Assembly: GCA_016178945.1 (NCBI GenBank)
Contig: JACOSH010000566.1
Span: forward strand, 1-45,691
DNA: 45,691 bases
Reading direction: 5' to 3'
DNA from: Acidobacteriota bacterium
GTDB taxonomy: Bacteria > Acidobacteriota > Terriglobia > Bryobacterales > Bryobacteraceae
The notes beneath the pieces are model-generated. The model saw only the letters and a list, made by a program, of their open reading frames with translations, was not told where the DNA came from and did no database searches. The stretch's first letter is position 1; every line of letters begins with the position of its first letter. Below, piece by piece: positions 15,946 to 24,056 of the stretch. The position numbers and the translations under genes were made by a program.

Positions 15946-16379
15946 TCTGATTTCTTCGACTCCGGAATGAGATGCTTTGTTCCGACCTTGAGAAGGCAAT
16001 GAATGTGAGAAAAGTAGCGAAACCCGGTAGGACTGTGCGCCTGCCACGCTGTTGGAACAGCACGGGACCGCGTCCACGAATCTCGTGCGCGGGCATGGCG
16101 ATATGATGAGAGTCTCACCCTATAACGCAGATGGGTGTGGAGAGAGCGGACCTGGAGTCATGTGTCAGCCGGGACCAGCGGGAACGCTTGCTCATCACCC
16201 GAAAGGGCAGGCCCGGGGCGCTGGTTGTAGGTGTGCAAGATCGCACGGCGGCGCGGGCAAGGTACGATGAGCCGAGCCATGCCGGAACCTAGAATCAACA
16301 CCGGAAAGCAGCAGCAGGAACCGCCTAACGAGGCGTTGCAACGAACGGCGCAAAAACGACGACGCCGCTGAACGCCCGG
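15946..16379. other. 434-bp gap between exported ORF and helical-repeat gene
   Basis: Apart from the Phd-like relic at 16131-16292, I see no convincing gene, RNA or terminator here. The stretch just upstream of the exported ORF (15946-16110) probably holds its promoter, but no clear -35/-10 pair stands out. Confidence 0.4.
16131..16292 (+). pseudogene. short Phd/YefM-like antitoxin relic
   Basis: This is a 53-codon frame from the ATG at 16131 to the TAG at 16290-16292. The core, LESCVSRDQRERLLITRKG followed by RPGALVVGVQD, matches the central strand-helix-strand of Phd/YefM antitoxins, which typically read S.CV..AQRER.LITRHGRP.A.VVGV. The usual N-terminal strand is missing from this frame, and the C-terminal toxin-binding tail is replaced by an unrelated Ala/Arg-rich end. 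No toxin gene follows. A truncated antitoxin left from a lost toxin-antitoxin pair is the simplest reading; a short functional regulator is less likely. Confidence 0.6.
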
Positions 16380-17708
16380 TCATAAGCCGCCTTTCCCGTA
16401 CCGAACGCCCCAGCGCGCTTTAGCGCGCTCCAGAAAGGACGGCGGGTTCTTCGGGCGGGAGCCGGTGGCCAGGGCCTCAAACCCGGACAGGAAGCCGGTC
16501 TTGCGGGAGTGGCTGACCCGCACCCGGCGCGCGGTCTCGTCCCAAGCGGCGGCGAGCCCCGCGCGTTCGAAGCAGCGCTTGGCGCGCTCGAAGTTCGAAA
16601 GCGCCTGGTCGTAGTACTTGCTCTTCCCTGCGTCCACGATGCGGAATCCTTGGGCGCGCCAGAGGCGGGCGGCAAGGTCCGGGTGGGCCTTCTCCAACTT
16701 CTTCGCCGCGGACTCGGTAGCGTAGTGACTCACCGCTTGCAAGACATCGTCGGTGGCGCCGCGCACCAGTTCCGCCAGACGTTGGATCTCTTTGGTCTTG
16801 AGGAGCAAGCCGATGATGGAGCGGAGATCGGAACCGCTGGCAGCGTCCATGGCCTTCTCGCGCCAGGTCGAGCGTTCGGCCGCGGGCACGAACTTCATGA
16901 GCTCGTCATACGTGGAGGTGCTGGGATGCTTCCGGAATTCGGCCCAGGCGGCATCGAGCGCGTCGTTGGCCCGGCCGAGTTTGGTCCACAGCTCGCGCTG
17001 GAGCTTGGCCAGGTCGTAACCGGACATGAACATTTGCGGGTTGTCCCGGGCAAGGGCGATCCCGCGCTCGACCCATGCCAGCGCCTCCTCCGGCTTGCGG
17101 CGCGCGACGAGCAGCGTGGCGAGCGCTTGGCAGTCCTGCGCGGTGAGTCCGGTCTGATCGGCGAGAGCGATGTAGGCCGGGATGTTTCTCTGGATGACGT
17201 AGAGCGTGCGCAGAACATCGCCCCAATGCCGGCGGGGGTACTCGGGTTGCTCGCCCGCGGCCTCGAACCGCTCTCTGACCTGCCTCTCGAAGGCGGCCAG
17301 CCCGGCCCGGTCGAATACCTTGGCGGCCTGCTGCTCGATCTGGTAACAAAACCCATAGGGATCATCGTCCATCCGCGCGAGCAGCATCGCGGCCGTCTCG
17401 TTGGGGTCGGCGCCCGACGCCTGCCTGGCTCGAATCCACGAGCAGATGAGATCTTCCACGAACTGCCCGAGGCTGCCGCTCGAGTCGTCGAGCTCGTCGG
17501 CCTTTGCATAGCAGCCCGCGAGGAAGATCTCGTAAAGCGCGATCGAAGGGGCGCTCCCGGCGGGGAGCTTCCGAATCTTCTCCGCGACCCGCTCCAGGCC
17601 GCTCACGAACGAGAAGCAGTCCCGGTCGCCGACGAACTTTCCGGGGCTGAGCGCCTGTTCGATGTCACGCTCTATCGGGTCGATCGTGCCGGGAGGTTTT
17701 TGTTTCAT
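16380..17708 (-). CDS. uncharacterised alpha-helical repeat protein
   Basis: This 442-residue cytoplasmic protein (start MKQKPPGT at 17708) has no signal peptide or membrane segment. It is almost wholly helical. The middle part has TPR-like features such as CQALATLLVARRKPEEALAWVERGIALA and LWTKLGRANDALDAAWAEFRKHPS, and the C-terminus has KYYDQALSNFERAKRCFERAG. The pattern resembles the helical C-terminal region of SWIM-zinc-finger-associated proteins and DUF6880-like proteins. I see no SWIM Cys/His motif, so the family name is tentative. It is divergent from the AbiE operon and sits inside the toxin-antitoxin island, which hints at a conflict-related scaffold, but no function can be given. 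Confidence 0.75.
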   Translation of the reverse strand: MKQKPPGTIDPIERDIEQALSPGKFVGDRDCFSFVSGLERVAEKIRKLPAGSAPSIALYEIFLAGCYAKADELDDSSGSLGQFVEDLICSWIRARQASGADPNETAAMLLARMDDDPYGFCYQIEQQAAKVFDRAGLAAFERQVRERFEAAGEQPEYPRRHWGDVLRTLYVIQRNIPAYIALADQTGLTAQDCQALATLLVARRKPEEALAWVERGIALARDNPQMFMSGYDLAKLQRELWTKLGRANDALDAAWAEFRKHPSTSTYDELMKFVPAAERSTWREKAMDAASGSDLRSIIGLLLKTKEIQRLAELVRGATDDVLQAVSHYATESAAKKLEKAHPDLAARLWRAQGFRIVDAGKSKYYDQALSNFERAKRCFERAGLAAAWDETARRVRVSHSRKTGFLSGFEALATGSRPKNPPSFLERAKARWGVRYGKGGL

Positions 17709-17844
17709 TGGCCGCTCTCATCTCCCTTTCGCCGTTAGCCCGGCGTCTCTCAGTTTGCCATAGTCCGGCCAGGGCGCCCTATGCGCCCTCATCGGCGAAC
17801 CGATCCACTCCCAGCGCGGTTCAAGAAAGTTGTAGTATTGTGTC

Positions 17845-18456
17845 ATGGCCCGGTCTCACCGTGAAGCGGCGCGGCGGCTCTTCGAGTTCGCCGAGCAACA
17901 GCAGGGCTTCTTCACCACGAAGCAGGCCAAGGCCGCTGGATTCGCCGGGAACACCCATCCCTATCACGTGCAGGTTGGGAACTGGATCCGCGAGCATCGG
18001 GGCATCTACCGGCTCGCCCTGTTCCCGACGTCCGATCGGCCCGACCTCGTGCTTTGGGCACTCTGGTCGCGGAACCGGGATGAGGAAGTGGAGGGTGTTT
18101 ACAGCCACCATACGGCCCTCAGCCTTTACGACCTGTCCGATCTGAATCCGGCCAAGCTCCACATGACAGTCCCGACGGATTTCCGGCGCAACAGCAACAT
18201 ACCCGGAATTCTAGTACTGCACCACGCCGATCTGCCTGAGACCGACGTCAAGATGGGGCAGGGCTTCAAGTTCACTCGACCTCTGCGGTCGATTCTTGAC
18301 CTGATCGAAGCAGGCACGGTTGAGCGGAGCTTCATCCGTCAGGCACTGCGACAGGCTGTCGACCGCGGTCTGATCACTCGCCAACAGATTCGGAATACGC
18401 GAATGAGCGGCCCCGCACGCAAGATCGTCGAAGAGGCGCTGCGACGGGTTGCCTGA
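17845..18456 (+). CDS. AbiEi-family type IV antitoxin
   Basis: The protein of 203 residues begins with a winged-helix antitoxin domain: FEFAEQQQGFFTTKQAKAAGF, then NWIREHRGIYRLALFP. A C-terminal AbiEi-like domain of the Streptococcus AbiEi type follows (SHHTALSLYDLSDLNPAKLHMTVP, then a late FIRQALRQAVDRGLITRQQI). AbiEi binds inverted repeats at its own promoter and neutralises AbiEii without a stable direct complex. The gene ends by sharing one base with the start of the AbiEii gene (TGATG), so the pair is co-translated. The start ATG at 17845 lies in a locally A+T-richer leader, but I could not define a convincing operator. Confidence 0.88.
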   Translation: MARSHREAARRLFEFAEQQQGFFTTKQAKAAGFAGNTHPYHVQVGNWIREHRGIYRLALFPTSDRPDLVLWALWSRNRDEEVEGVYSHHTALSLYDLSDLNPAKLHMTVPTDFRRNSNIPGILVLHHADLPETDVKMGQGFKFTRPLRSILDLIEAGTVERSFIRQALRQAVDRGLITRQQIRNTRMSGPARKIVEEALRRVA

Positions 18457-19337
18457 TGCCGCCCAAGAGGTACAAGACCGCCGGAGCATTCCGAAAGGCT
18501 CTGGAAGAACGCCTGAAGCGGACATCTCTGACCGAACAGATCGATCTCAACCGCCTCAGGCGCCAAGTGTCCTTCGACCGTCTGCTGGCCCGGTTGTTTC
18601 GGTTAGAGCGGGCACCCTGGGTCTTGAAGGGCGGTTATGCGCTGGAGCTTCGCTTCAAGACTGCAAGATCCACAGTGGATATCGACTTGACAGTGCGGCG
18701 AGTGGAGGCATCGCCTTTGGCTGGCGGCGACACGAACGAGGTTGTGCGGGAGATGTTGCAGAGCGCGGCTGATGTCCCTCTGGGTGACTGGTTCGAGTTC
18801 ACGATCGGACCGCCTGCCATCGATTTGACGGCGGCGCCGTCCGGCGGCGCACGCTACCCCGTCGACGCTCGCATGGACGAACGGATCTTCGCCCGTTTCC
18901 ATCTGGACGCAGGTATTGGTGACGTGGTCATGGAGCCGCTGGAAACAATCGCCTGCCGGGACTGGCTGGGATTCGCCGGCATCGAATGCTGCCAGGTTCG
19001 GATGATCGCGCGTGAACAGCAGTTCGCCGAAAAGATTCATGCCTACACGCTCCCACGGAACGCCGCGAACAGCAGAGTGAAGGACTTGGTGGATATCGCG
19101 CTTCTGGTCGAATCCGGTGGTCTGGACACGAAGAGGATTCTGGACGCCTTGTGCCTAACGTTCGAACACAGGGGAAAGCACCAGTTGCCGGAGGATCTGG
19201 TTCCGCCGCCAGCCGACTGGCAGATTCCGTTCCAGGCCTTGGCCAAAGAGTGCGGGCTCCCATTTGATGTCGATGCAGTATTTGTAAGGGTGCGGCTGTT
19301 TCTTAAGGAAGTGCTGGCAGGCCACACTGAGCGGTGA
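18456..19337 (+). CDS. AbiEii/AbiGii nucleotidyltransferase-type toxin
   Basis: The 293-residue protein has the minimal nucleotidyltransferase fold of AbiEii. K58-G-G-Y starts the glycine motif and D75-x-D77 in TVDIDL supplies the metal ligands. Later AREQQFAEKIHAY and SRVKDLVDIALLV match the third and fourth family motifs. Known members transfer nucleotides to tRNA or to another target and so stop growth; AbiE systems can give abortive phage resistance. All key residues are visible, so the toxin should be active. The next gene, a primase-helicase, starts 7 bp after its stop on the same strand, which suggests a three-gene transcript. Confidence 0.92.
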   Translation: MPPKRYKTAGAFRKALEERLKRTSLTEQIDLNRLRRQVSFDRLLARLFRLERAPWVLKGGYALELRFKTARSTVDIDLTVRRVEASPLAGGDTNEVVREMLQSAADVPLGDWFEFTIGPPAIDLTAAPSGGARYPVDARMDERIFARFHLDAGIGDVVMEPLETIACRDWLGFAGIECCQVRMIAREQQFAEKIHAYTLPRNAANSRVKDLVDIALLVESGGLDTKRILDALCLTFEHRGKHQLPEDLVPPPADWQIPFQALAKECGLPFDVDAVFVRVRLFLKEVLAGHTER

Positions 19338-19344
19338 ACACCGT

Positions 19345-21807
19345 ATGCGTGAGAACGGTTCCGAACCTCTTCCATTCGAGTCGCCAGACGAGGAAAACAA
19401 GCGTCTGCGAGAGGAGAACGCCCGCTTGCGGCGGCTTCTGGCGGTTCACAGCATAGCGATTCCGCAACTTGCGCCAGAAAATCCCGCTCCGCCTAGACCC
19501 GCCGAAATAGCGCCGCCAGTGGACAAGGAAGAGCGTGCCCGGCGGCGGATCGCGTTATTTCGAAGTCTCTTTCGCGGGCGAGACGACGTGTATGCGCGGC
19601 GATGGGAGAACGCTGACGGTCGACATGGATATATGCCGGCAGTCGTAAAGGATTGGAAGGCCATCAATAAGAGCCGCCCGGAGGACCGAAAGAGAGTCGA
19701 CCAGAAGACACGGAAGATTCTCCCGGTAACAGACGCCGTCATCGCGAACCACCTCATGGGCAAGGAGACCGTTGGCGTGTACCCCCTGCTGCCCGACGAA
19801 ACGTGCTGGTTTCTCGCGGCAGACTTCGACAAGGCGACGTGGGAGTATGACTCCTTGGCTTTCCTGGAGACCTGCAAGGAGTTGAATGTGCCCGCCGCCT
19901 TGGAACGTTCTCGTTCCGGGAAAGGCGGCCACGTGTGGATCTTCTTTGATCGTGCGCTGCCGGCGATCACCGCGCGTAAACTCGGATGCGTGCTGCTCAC
20001 GCGAACCATGGAGCGAAGGCATCAGGTCGGCCTTGATTCTTACGATCGCTTTTTCCCTAACCAGGACACGATGCCCAAGGGAGGGTTCGGGAACCTGATT
20101 GCACTCCCCCTACAGTTTGCGCCGCGCAACGCGGGCAACAGCGTATTCATTGACTCCGGCTTCCACCGTTACCCCGACCAGTGGGAGTTCCTCTCCACGA
20201 TCCGGCGAATGCCGGCCGATGCCGCGGAGGAGATCGTCGCAGAGGCTCAGCGCAAGGGCGACCTAATCGGAGTTCGGATGAGCATCGCCGATGATGACGA
20301 GGCACAAGACCCGTGGACCCTGCCACCTTCCCGCAAGCGGAGGGAGCGGCCGATAGAAGGGCCGCTGCCAAAGACGGTTCAGATCGTTCGCGCGAATCTT
20401 ATTTACGTGGAGAGTAAGGATCTGCCACCAGCCATGCTGAATCGGCTACTCCGGCTGGCAGCCTTTCAGAACCCGGAGTTCTACAAGGCTCAGGCGATGC
20501 GGCTTTCGACGTACGACAAGCCGCGTGTGATCGCATGCGGTCAGGAATTCATCCAGCACATCGCCGTGCCTCGTGGATGTCTGACCGAGACCTTGGCTCT
20601 TCTGGAAGCGCATAAGATCCGGCCGGAGATTCGGGACGAACGATATACCGGAACAGCGATTGAAGCCGAGTTTCGAGGTCAGCTTCGGCCGTTCCAGCAA
20701 GAAGCCGTCGCTAAGATCACCGGCTACGACGAAGGTATCCTGTGCGCGCCGACGGCGTTCGGAAAAACCGCCGTTGCGGCGTGCCTGATCGCGAAACGCA
20801 AGGTCAACACTTTGGTCCTCGTTCACCGGCAGCAGTTGCTCGATCAGTGGCAGGAGCGCCTTGGGATGTTCCTGGATCTGCCAGCCAAATCGATCGGCCA
20901 TATCGGTGGCGGGAAAACCGACCGGACGGGGTGTGTGGACGTCGCCGTCATCCAAAGCCTGTACCGAAAGGATGAAGTGAAGGATTTCGTTGCCGAGTAC
21001 GGCCAAGTGATCGTCGATGAATGCCACCACATTTCCGCTTTCACTTTCGAACAGGTGATGCGGCAGGTGAAGGCCAAGTATGTAGTCGGTCTGACCGCCA
21101 CGCCGACGCGGAAGGACGGGCACCATCCGATCATTTACATGCAGTGTGGCCCTGTACGGTTCAGCATGAGCGCCCGGACAATGACCGAGACGACGCCCTT
21201 CGAGCACAAGGTGATGCCCCGCCATACGGAGTTCCGGATAGCTTCCGACCTCAACGACGTCACGATTACGGATATCTATGCCGCGCTTGTGAATGATCTC
21301 CCGCGCAACGAGACGATCGCCAACGACATCGTGCACGCCATAGAATCCGGTCGTTGCCCGCTGCTTCTGACGCTGCGGACGGAGCATCTGCAGTATTTCG
21401 CCGCAAAACTTGCAGGCGCCGCCAAGCATGTCTTCGTGTTGAAGGGTGGCATGGGAAAGAAACAGCGTGGGGCAACGGCGGCGGCACTCGCGGCCGTACC
21501 GGAAAACGAATCGCGGGTGATCCTGGCGACGGGAAGCTATATCGGAGAAGGGTTTGACGACGCGCGGCTGGACACGTTATTCCTGGCCATGCCGATCTCG
21601 TGGAAGGGCACGTTGCAGCAGTATGTGGGCCGGTTGCATCGCCTCCACGACGACAAACGATTCGTGCAGGTCTACGATTATGTGGACAACTACGTCCCGA
21701 TGCTGGCCCGGATGTACGGTCGCAGGTTGAACGGCTACAGCACGATGGGCTATGCGATCGAGCAGGAGAGGGTGACGGCCGCCGCACCGGCGAGTCGTAC
21801 AGGGTAG
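19345..21807 (+). CDS. TOTE-type archaeo-eukaryotic primase fused to SF2 helicase
   Basis: The protein has 820 residues. It starts with a short coiled coil (DEENKRLREENARLRRLL), typical of this family. A primase-polymerase (AEP) domain follows, with D160-F-D162 as catalytic acidic pair, H196 in SGKGGHVWIFFD and LIALPLQ. The second half is an XPB/RAD25-like SF2 helicase: Walker A APTAFGKT (K474), DECHH box (D558-E559), TATPTR motif III and QYVGRLHR motif VI. Such AEP-helicase fusions define TOTE conflict systems, proposed to act against mobile DNA. No C-terminal nuclease domain is seen. Codons end in A or T more often than in the flanking genes, which fits acquisition by transfer. Confidence 0.9.
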   Translation: MRENGSEPLPFESPDEENKRLREENARLRRLLAVHSIAIPQLAPENPAPPRPAEIAPPVDKEERARRRIALFRSLFRGRDDVYARRWENADGRHGYMPAVVKDWKAINKSRPEDRKRVDQKTRKILPVTDAVIANHLMGKETVGVYPLLPDETCWFLAADFDKATWEYDSLAFLETCKELNVPAALERSRSGKGGHVWIFFDRALPAITARKLGCVLLTRTMERRHQVGLDSYDRFFPNQDTMPKGGFGNLIALPLQFAPRNAGNSVFIDSGFHRYPDQWEFLSTIRRMPADAAEEIVAEAQRKGDLIGVRMSIADDDEAQDPWTLPPSRKRRERPIEGPLPKTVQIVRANLIYVESKDLPPAMLNRLLRLAAFQNPEFYKAQAMRLSTYDKPRVIACGQEFIQHIAVPRGCLTETLALLEAHKIRPEIRDERYTGTAIEAEFRGQLRPFQQEAVAKITGYDEGILCAPTAFGKTAVAACLIAKRKVNTLVLVHRQQLLDQWQERLGMFLDLPAKSIGHIGGGKTDRTGCVDVAVIQSLYRKDEVKDFVAEYGQVIVDECHHISAFTFEQVMRQVKAKYVVGLTATPTRKDGHHPIIYMQCGPVRFSMSARTMTETTPFEHKVMPRHTEFRIASDLNDVTITDIYAALVNDLPRNETIANDIVHAIESGRCPLLLTLRTEHLQYFAAKLAGAAKHVFVLKGGMGKKQRGATAAALAAVPENESRVILATGSYIGEGFDDARLDTLFLAMPISWKGTLQQYVGRLHRLHDDKRFVQVYDYVDNYVPMLARMYGRRLNGYSTMGYAIEQERVTAAAPASRTG

Positions 21808-22162
21808 GCGATGATTTGACGTACCAACTGCGTTCCGGCACACGCTTGGCGCGCGGCCGGCTTCCTGGGGTTTGCTTTTCTGGAGCATTGCGAACTCATT
21901 GTAACGGCGTTGACGCGCCCGCCATAGCGATTCGCTCCAGCGGCGCGATGCCCCATGGCCGCCGGCTTCGGCATGACTTCAGGCCCTGCGGGAGTCGCCG
22001 TGTTTGCCGCTAGCCTGGCTCCGATCGATTTTCATCTCGATCCGATAGACCCATTCCCCGAAGCTCTCGTATCGCGAAAAAACCAGTCGATAGCTGGCTC
22101 CGCCAAGGAGTACTTGGTGGTGCCGCTGGACTGTATCGTCCAGGTGGCGCCCGCAGGCTGTA
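21808..22162. other. gap upstream of hipBA
   Basis: No gene is recognised in this stretch. It holds a perfect six-base hairpin, CTGGAC-TGTATC-GTCCAG, at 22126-22143. This is too short and lacks a T-run, so I do not call a terminator. The small frames in it show no known motif. Confidence 0.4.
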
Positions 22163-22216
22163 GATCCCTATCGCTGGGATCGCGCAATATGCTATACTAT
22201 ATGAGTTTGTTATAAT
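22163..22216 (+). promoter_or_regulatory. probable hipBA operator and promoter region
   Basis: A perfect inverted repeat, GATCCC-N7-GGGATC, lies at 22163-22181. It resembles the spaced TATCC/GGATA operators bound by HipB. Downstream the sequence becomes A+T-rich, with candidate -10 elements TATACT (22193-22198) and a consensus TATAAT (22211-22216). If the second is used, the transcript would be almost leaderless because ATG follows at 22220. No good -35 is visible. Operator function is inferred. Confidence 0.5.
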
Positions 22217-22219
22217 GAT

Positions 22220-22579
22220 ATGTCTTCACATGTCACCAACACGCGTCTGAACCGGCTGCCCGAGGCGATGCGGCGTGATTTGGTGGCGGCAAGGCGGAAG
22301 CGCTGCTGGAGCCAGGCCGAACTGGGCCGACGGGTCGGCCTGCCGCAAGCCCACATCTCGGGCATTGAAACCGGCAAGGTCGTGCCGCGGTTCAACACGC
22401 TGCTCGATCTGGTGCGGGTGCTCGATTATGACCTGCTGCTGGTTCCGCGGACATTGGCTCCCGCCGTCCAGTCGATGATCCGCGATCACCGCCAGCCGGG
22501 TGCCTTCGATGCCGGGGAGGGCGAACGTCCGCTCTATGCGGCCGATGAACATGACGAGGGCGGCTCCGATGAATCCTGA
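22220..22579 (+). CDS. hipB: HipB-like XRE-family antitoxin
   Basis: The 119-residue protein carries one Cro/CI-type helix-turn-helix at residues 13-70: LVAARRKRCWSQAELGRRVGLPQAHISGIETGK, then FNTLLDLVRVLDYDLLLVPR. The last phrase is the strand and edge typical of HipB antitoxins. The acidic tail (about residues 95-119) may contact HipA. HipB dimers repress their own operon and hold HipA in an inactive complex. The gene overlaps hipA by 11 bp. The start at ATG 22220 is the only sensible one, though no Shine-Dalgarno is visible. Confidence 0.9.
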   Translation: MSSHVTNTRLNRLPEAMRRDLVAARRKRCWSQAELGRRVGLPQAHISGIETGKVVPRFNTLLDLVRVLDYDLLLVPRTLAPAVQSMIRDHRQPGAFDAGEGERPLYAADEHDEGGSDES

Positions 22580-23819
22580 GCTGGAAAACGTCACCTCGCT
22601 GGCGGTGCATCTGCACGGCCGCCGGATCGGGATCATCAATCGGCTGGCGGGAGACCGCCACTTGTTCGCCTTCGAGCAGGATTACGTTGATGATCCGGAC
22701 CGCCCGATCCTGAGCCTGTCGTTCAAAGGCCAGGCGGGCGGACTGGTCACGGCGGTGCGCACAGTGACGCGCCGTCTGCCGCCGTTCTTTTCGAACCTGT
22801 TGCCGGAAGGGCATCTGCGGACTTATCTGGCCCAGAAAGCGGGCGTGAAGCCGGAGCGGGAGTTCTTTCTGATCGCCATGCTGGGAGCCGACCTCGCCGG
22901 AGCCGTGACGGTCAAGCCTCTGGATGGGCGCGAGCGGGACGATGACCAGGAGCATCCTCAGGATGTTGGCCTGCATGACGAAGGCCAGCGGCAAGAGGGC
23001 GTTCTGCGTTTCTCGCTGGCGGGCGTGCAACTGAAATTCTCCGCGATCCTGGAGGCGTCGGGCGCGCTGACGATCCCGGCGCACGGAGTGGGCGGCTCGT
23101 GGATTGTAAAGCTGCCTTCCACAGGGTTCCCGGCGGTCTCCGAAAACGAATACGTCATGCTGGAACTCGCGCGGGCCATCGGCATTCAGGTTCCGGCCAT
23201 CCGGCTGACGCCGGTCTCGGGCATCCAAGGGCTGCCGCCGGATGTGGCGCGGATAGAAGGACAGGCGCTAGCCGTCGAACGGTTCGACCGCGGTGCCGGC
23301 CGCCGGATTCACATGGAAGATTTTGCGCAGGTGTTCGGGCTGTTCCCGGATGACAAGTACAGGCGTCGCAGCTATGCCAACATCGCCTCCGTGCTGTGGG
23401 CCGAAACCGGGGACGCGGGCACGTACGAATTTGTCCGCCGCCTGGTTTTCACGGTGCTGATCGGGAATGCCGACATGCACCTGAAGAACTGGGCGCTGCT
23501 GTATCCGGACGGCCGCACGCCGGTCCTGGCTCCGGCCTATGATTTTGTGGCGACGCTTCCCTACATTCCCAGCGACAGTCTGGCCCTGTCTTTTGGCGGA
23601 AGCCGAACCCTCGACGGGATCACCCTCGACCGGGTGCGGCGCTTTGCCGATACGGCACGCCTGCCGGTGCAGCCGGTCTGGAAGATCGTGCGCGAGACGG
23701 TGGAACGCACGGCGGAGGAGTGGAAGTCGCTGCCTTGCAAAGACCTCATCCCGGCAGCGACGCTGAAAGTCGTGGACGGGCAGATTCAGCGCGCCATCGC
23801 CGGTACAGAGCGGGTGTGA
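22569..23819 (+). CDS. hipA: HipA-like serine/threonine kinase toxin
   Basis: The ATG at 22569 is chosen because it starts the Couple_HipA N-domain (LAVHLHGRRIGIINRL). This gives 416 residues, the normal length. LSLAGVQLKFSAIL is the start of the kinase domain and WIVKLPS carries the ATP-binding lysine strand. GNADMHLKNW provides catalytic D302 and N307, and APAYDFVAT provides metal-binding D325. HipA kinases phosphorylate glutamyl-tRNA synthetase or other targets and induce dormancy. The active site looks complete. The longer frame starting at 22500 lies inside hipB and is rejected. It is the last intact gene of the island before the decayed hic copy. Confidence 0.93.
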   Translation: MNPELENVTSLAVHLHGRRIGIINRLAGDRHLFAFEQDYVDDPDRPILSLSFKGQAGGLVTAVRTVTRRLPPFFSNLLPEGHLRTYLAQKAGVKPEREFFLIAMLGADLAGAVTVKPLDGRERDDDQEHPQDVGLHDEGQRQEGVLRFSLAGVQLKFSAILEASGALTIPAHGVGGSWIVKLPSTGFPAVSENEYVMLELARAIGIQVPAIRLTPVSGIQGLPPDVARIEGQALAVERFDRGAGRRIHMEDFAQVFGLFPDDKYRRRSYANIASVLWAETGDAGTYEFVRRLVFTVLIGNADMHLKNWALLYPDGRTPVLAPAYDFVATLPYIPSDSLALSFGGSRTLDGITLDRVRRFADTARLPVQPVWKIVRETVERTAEEWKSLPCKDLIPAATLKVVDGQIQRAIAGTERV

Positions 23820-23876
23820 CGGCGGGCGGTGGCGTAAAGGGTCAAGAGTAGTTGCCGTTGATCAGGGACTATGACG

Positions 23877-24056
23877 AGGCCCAACGTCCTGGGGCAATGT
23901 CCGATGGAAACCTACGTGTGGACTGAGCCTTGGTCGCGGGCCATGCTTTCTTGTGGTTTCTTCGGATGTTGCGCCGTACACCGTCACGCCTGGCAGGTCG
24001 GAAATGCCAGCAATCCAGCGGCCCGTTTCCCGGAGCAAGCGGATCGTGAGTTGCAT
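23877..24056 (-). pseudogene. decayed hicB-hicA remnant
   Basis: Starting at the ATG at 24056, the frame reads MQLTIRLLRETGRWIAGISD then LPGVTVYGATSEE, nearly the same as the intact HicB at 15.2-15.4 kb. It then breaks into unrelated residues. By hand alignment, about 100 bp covering the second half of hicB is deleted. The following fragment, matching the hicA start region and then its centre, carries a further deletion of about 40 bp. Neither toxin nor antitoxin can be made. It is the right-hand copy of the duplicated segment. Confidence 0.8.

Noticed and set aside
15208-16077. A single 289-residue gene fusing a secreted protein and HicB
   Set aside because: The fusion arises from a one-base difference from the right-hand copy; hicB has its own start and ribosome site. 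It is treated as two units.
21955-22215. An 86-codon frame before hipB
   Set aside because: It has no motif and runs through the presumed hipBA operator and promoter.
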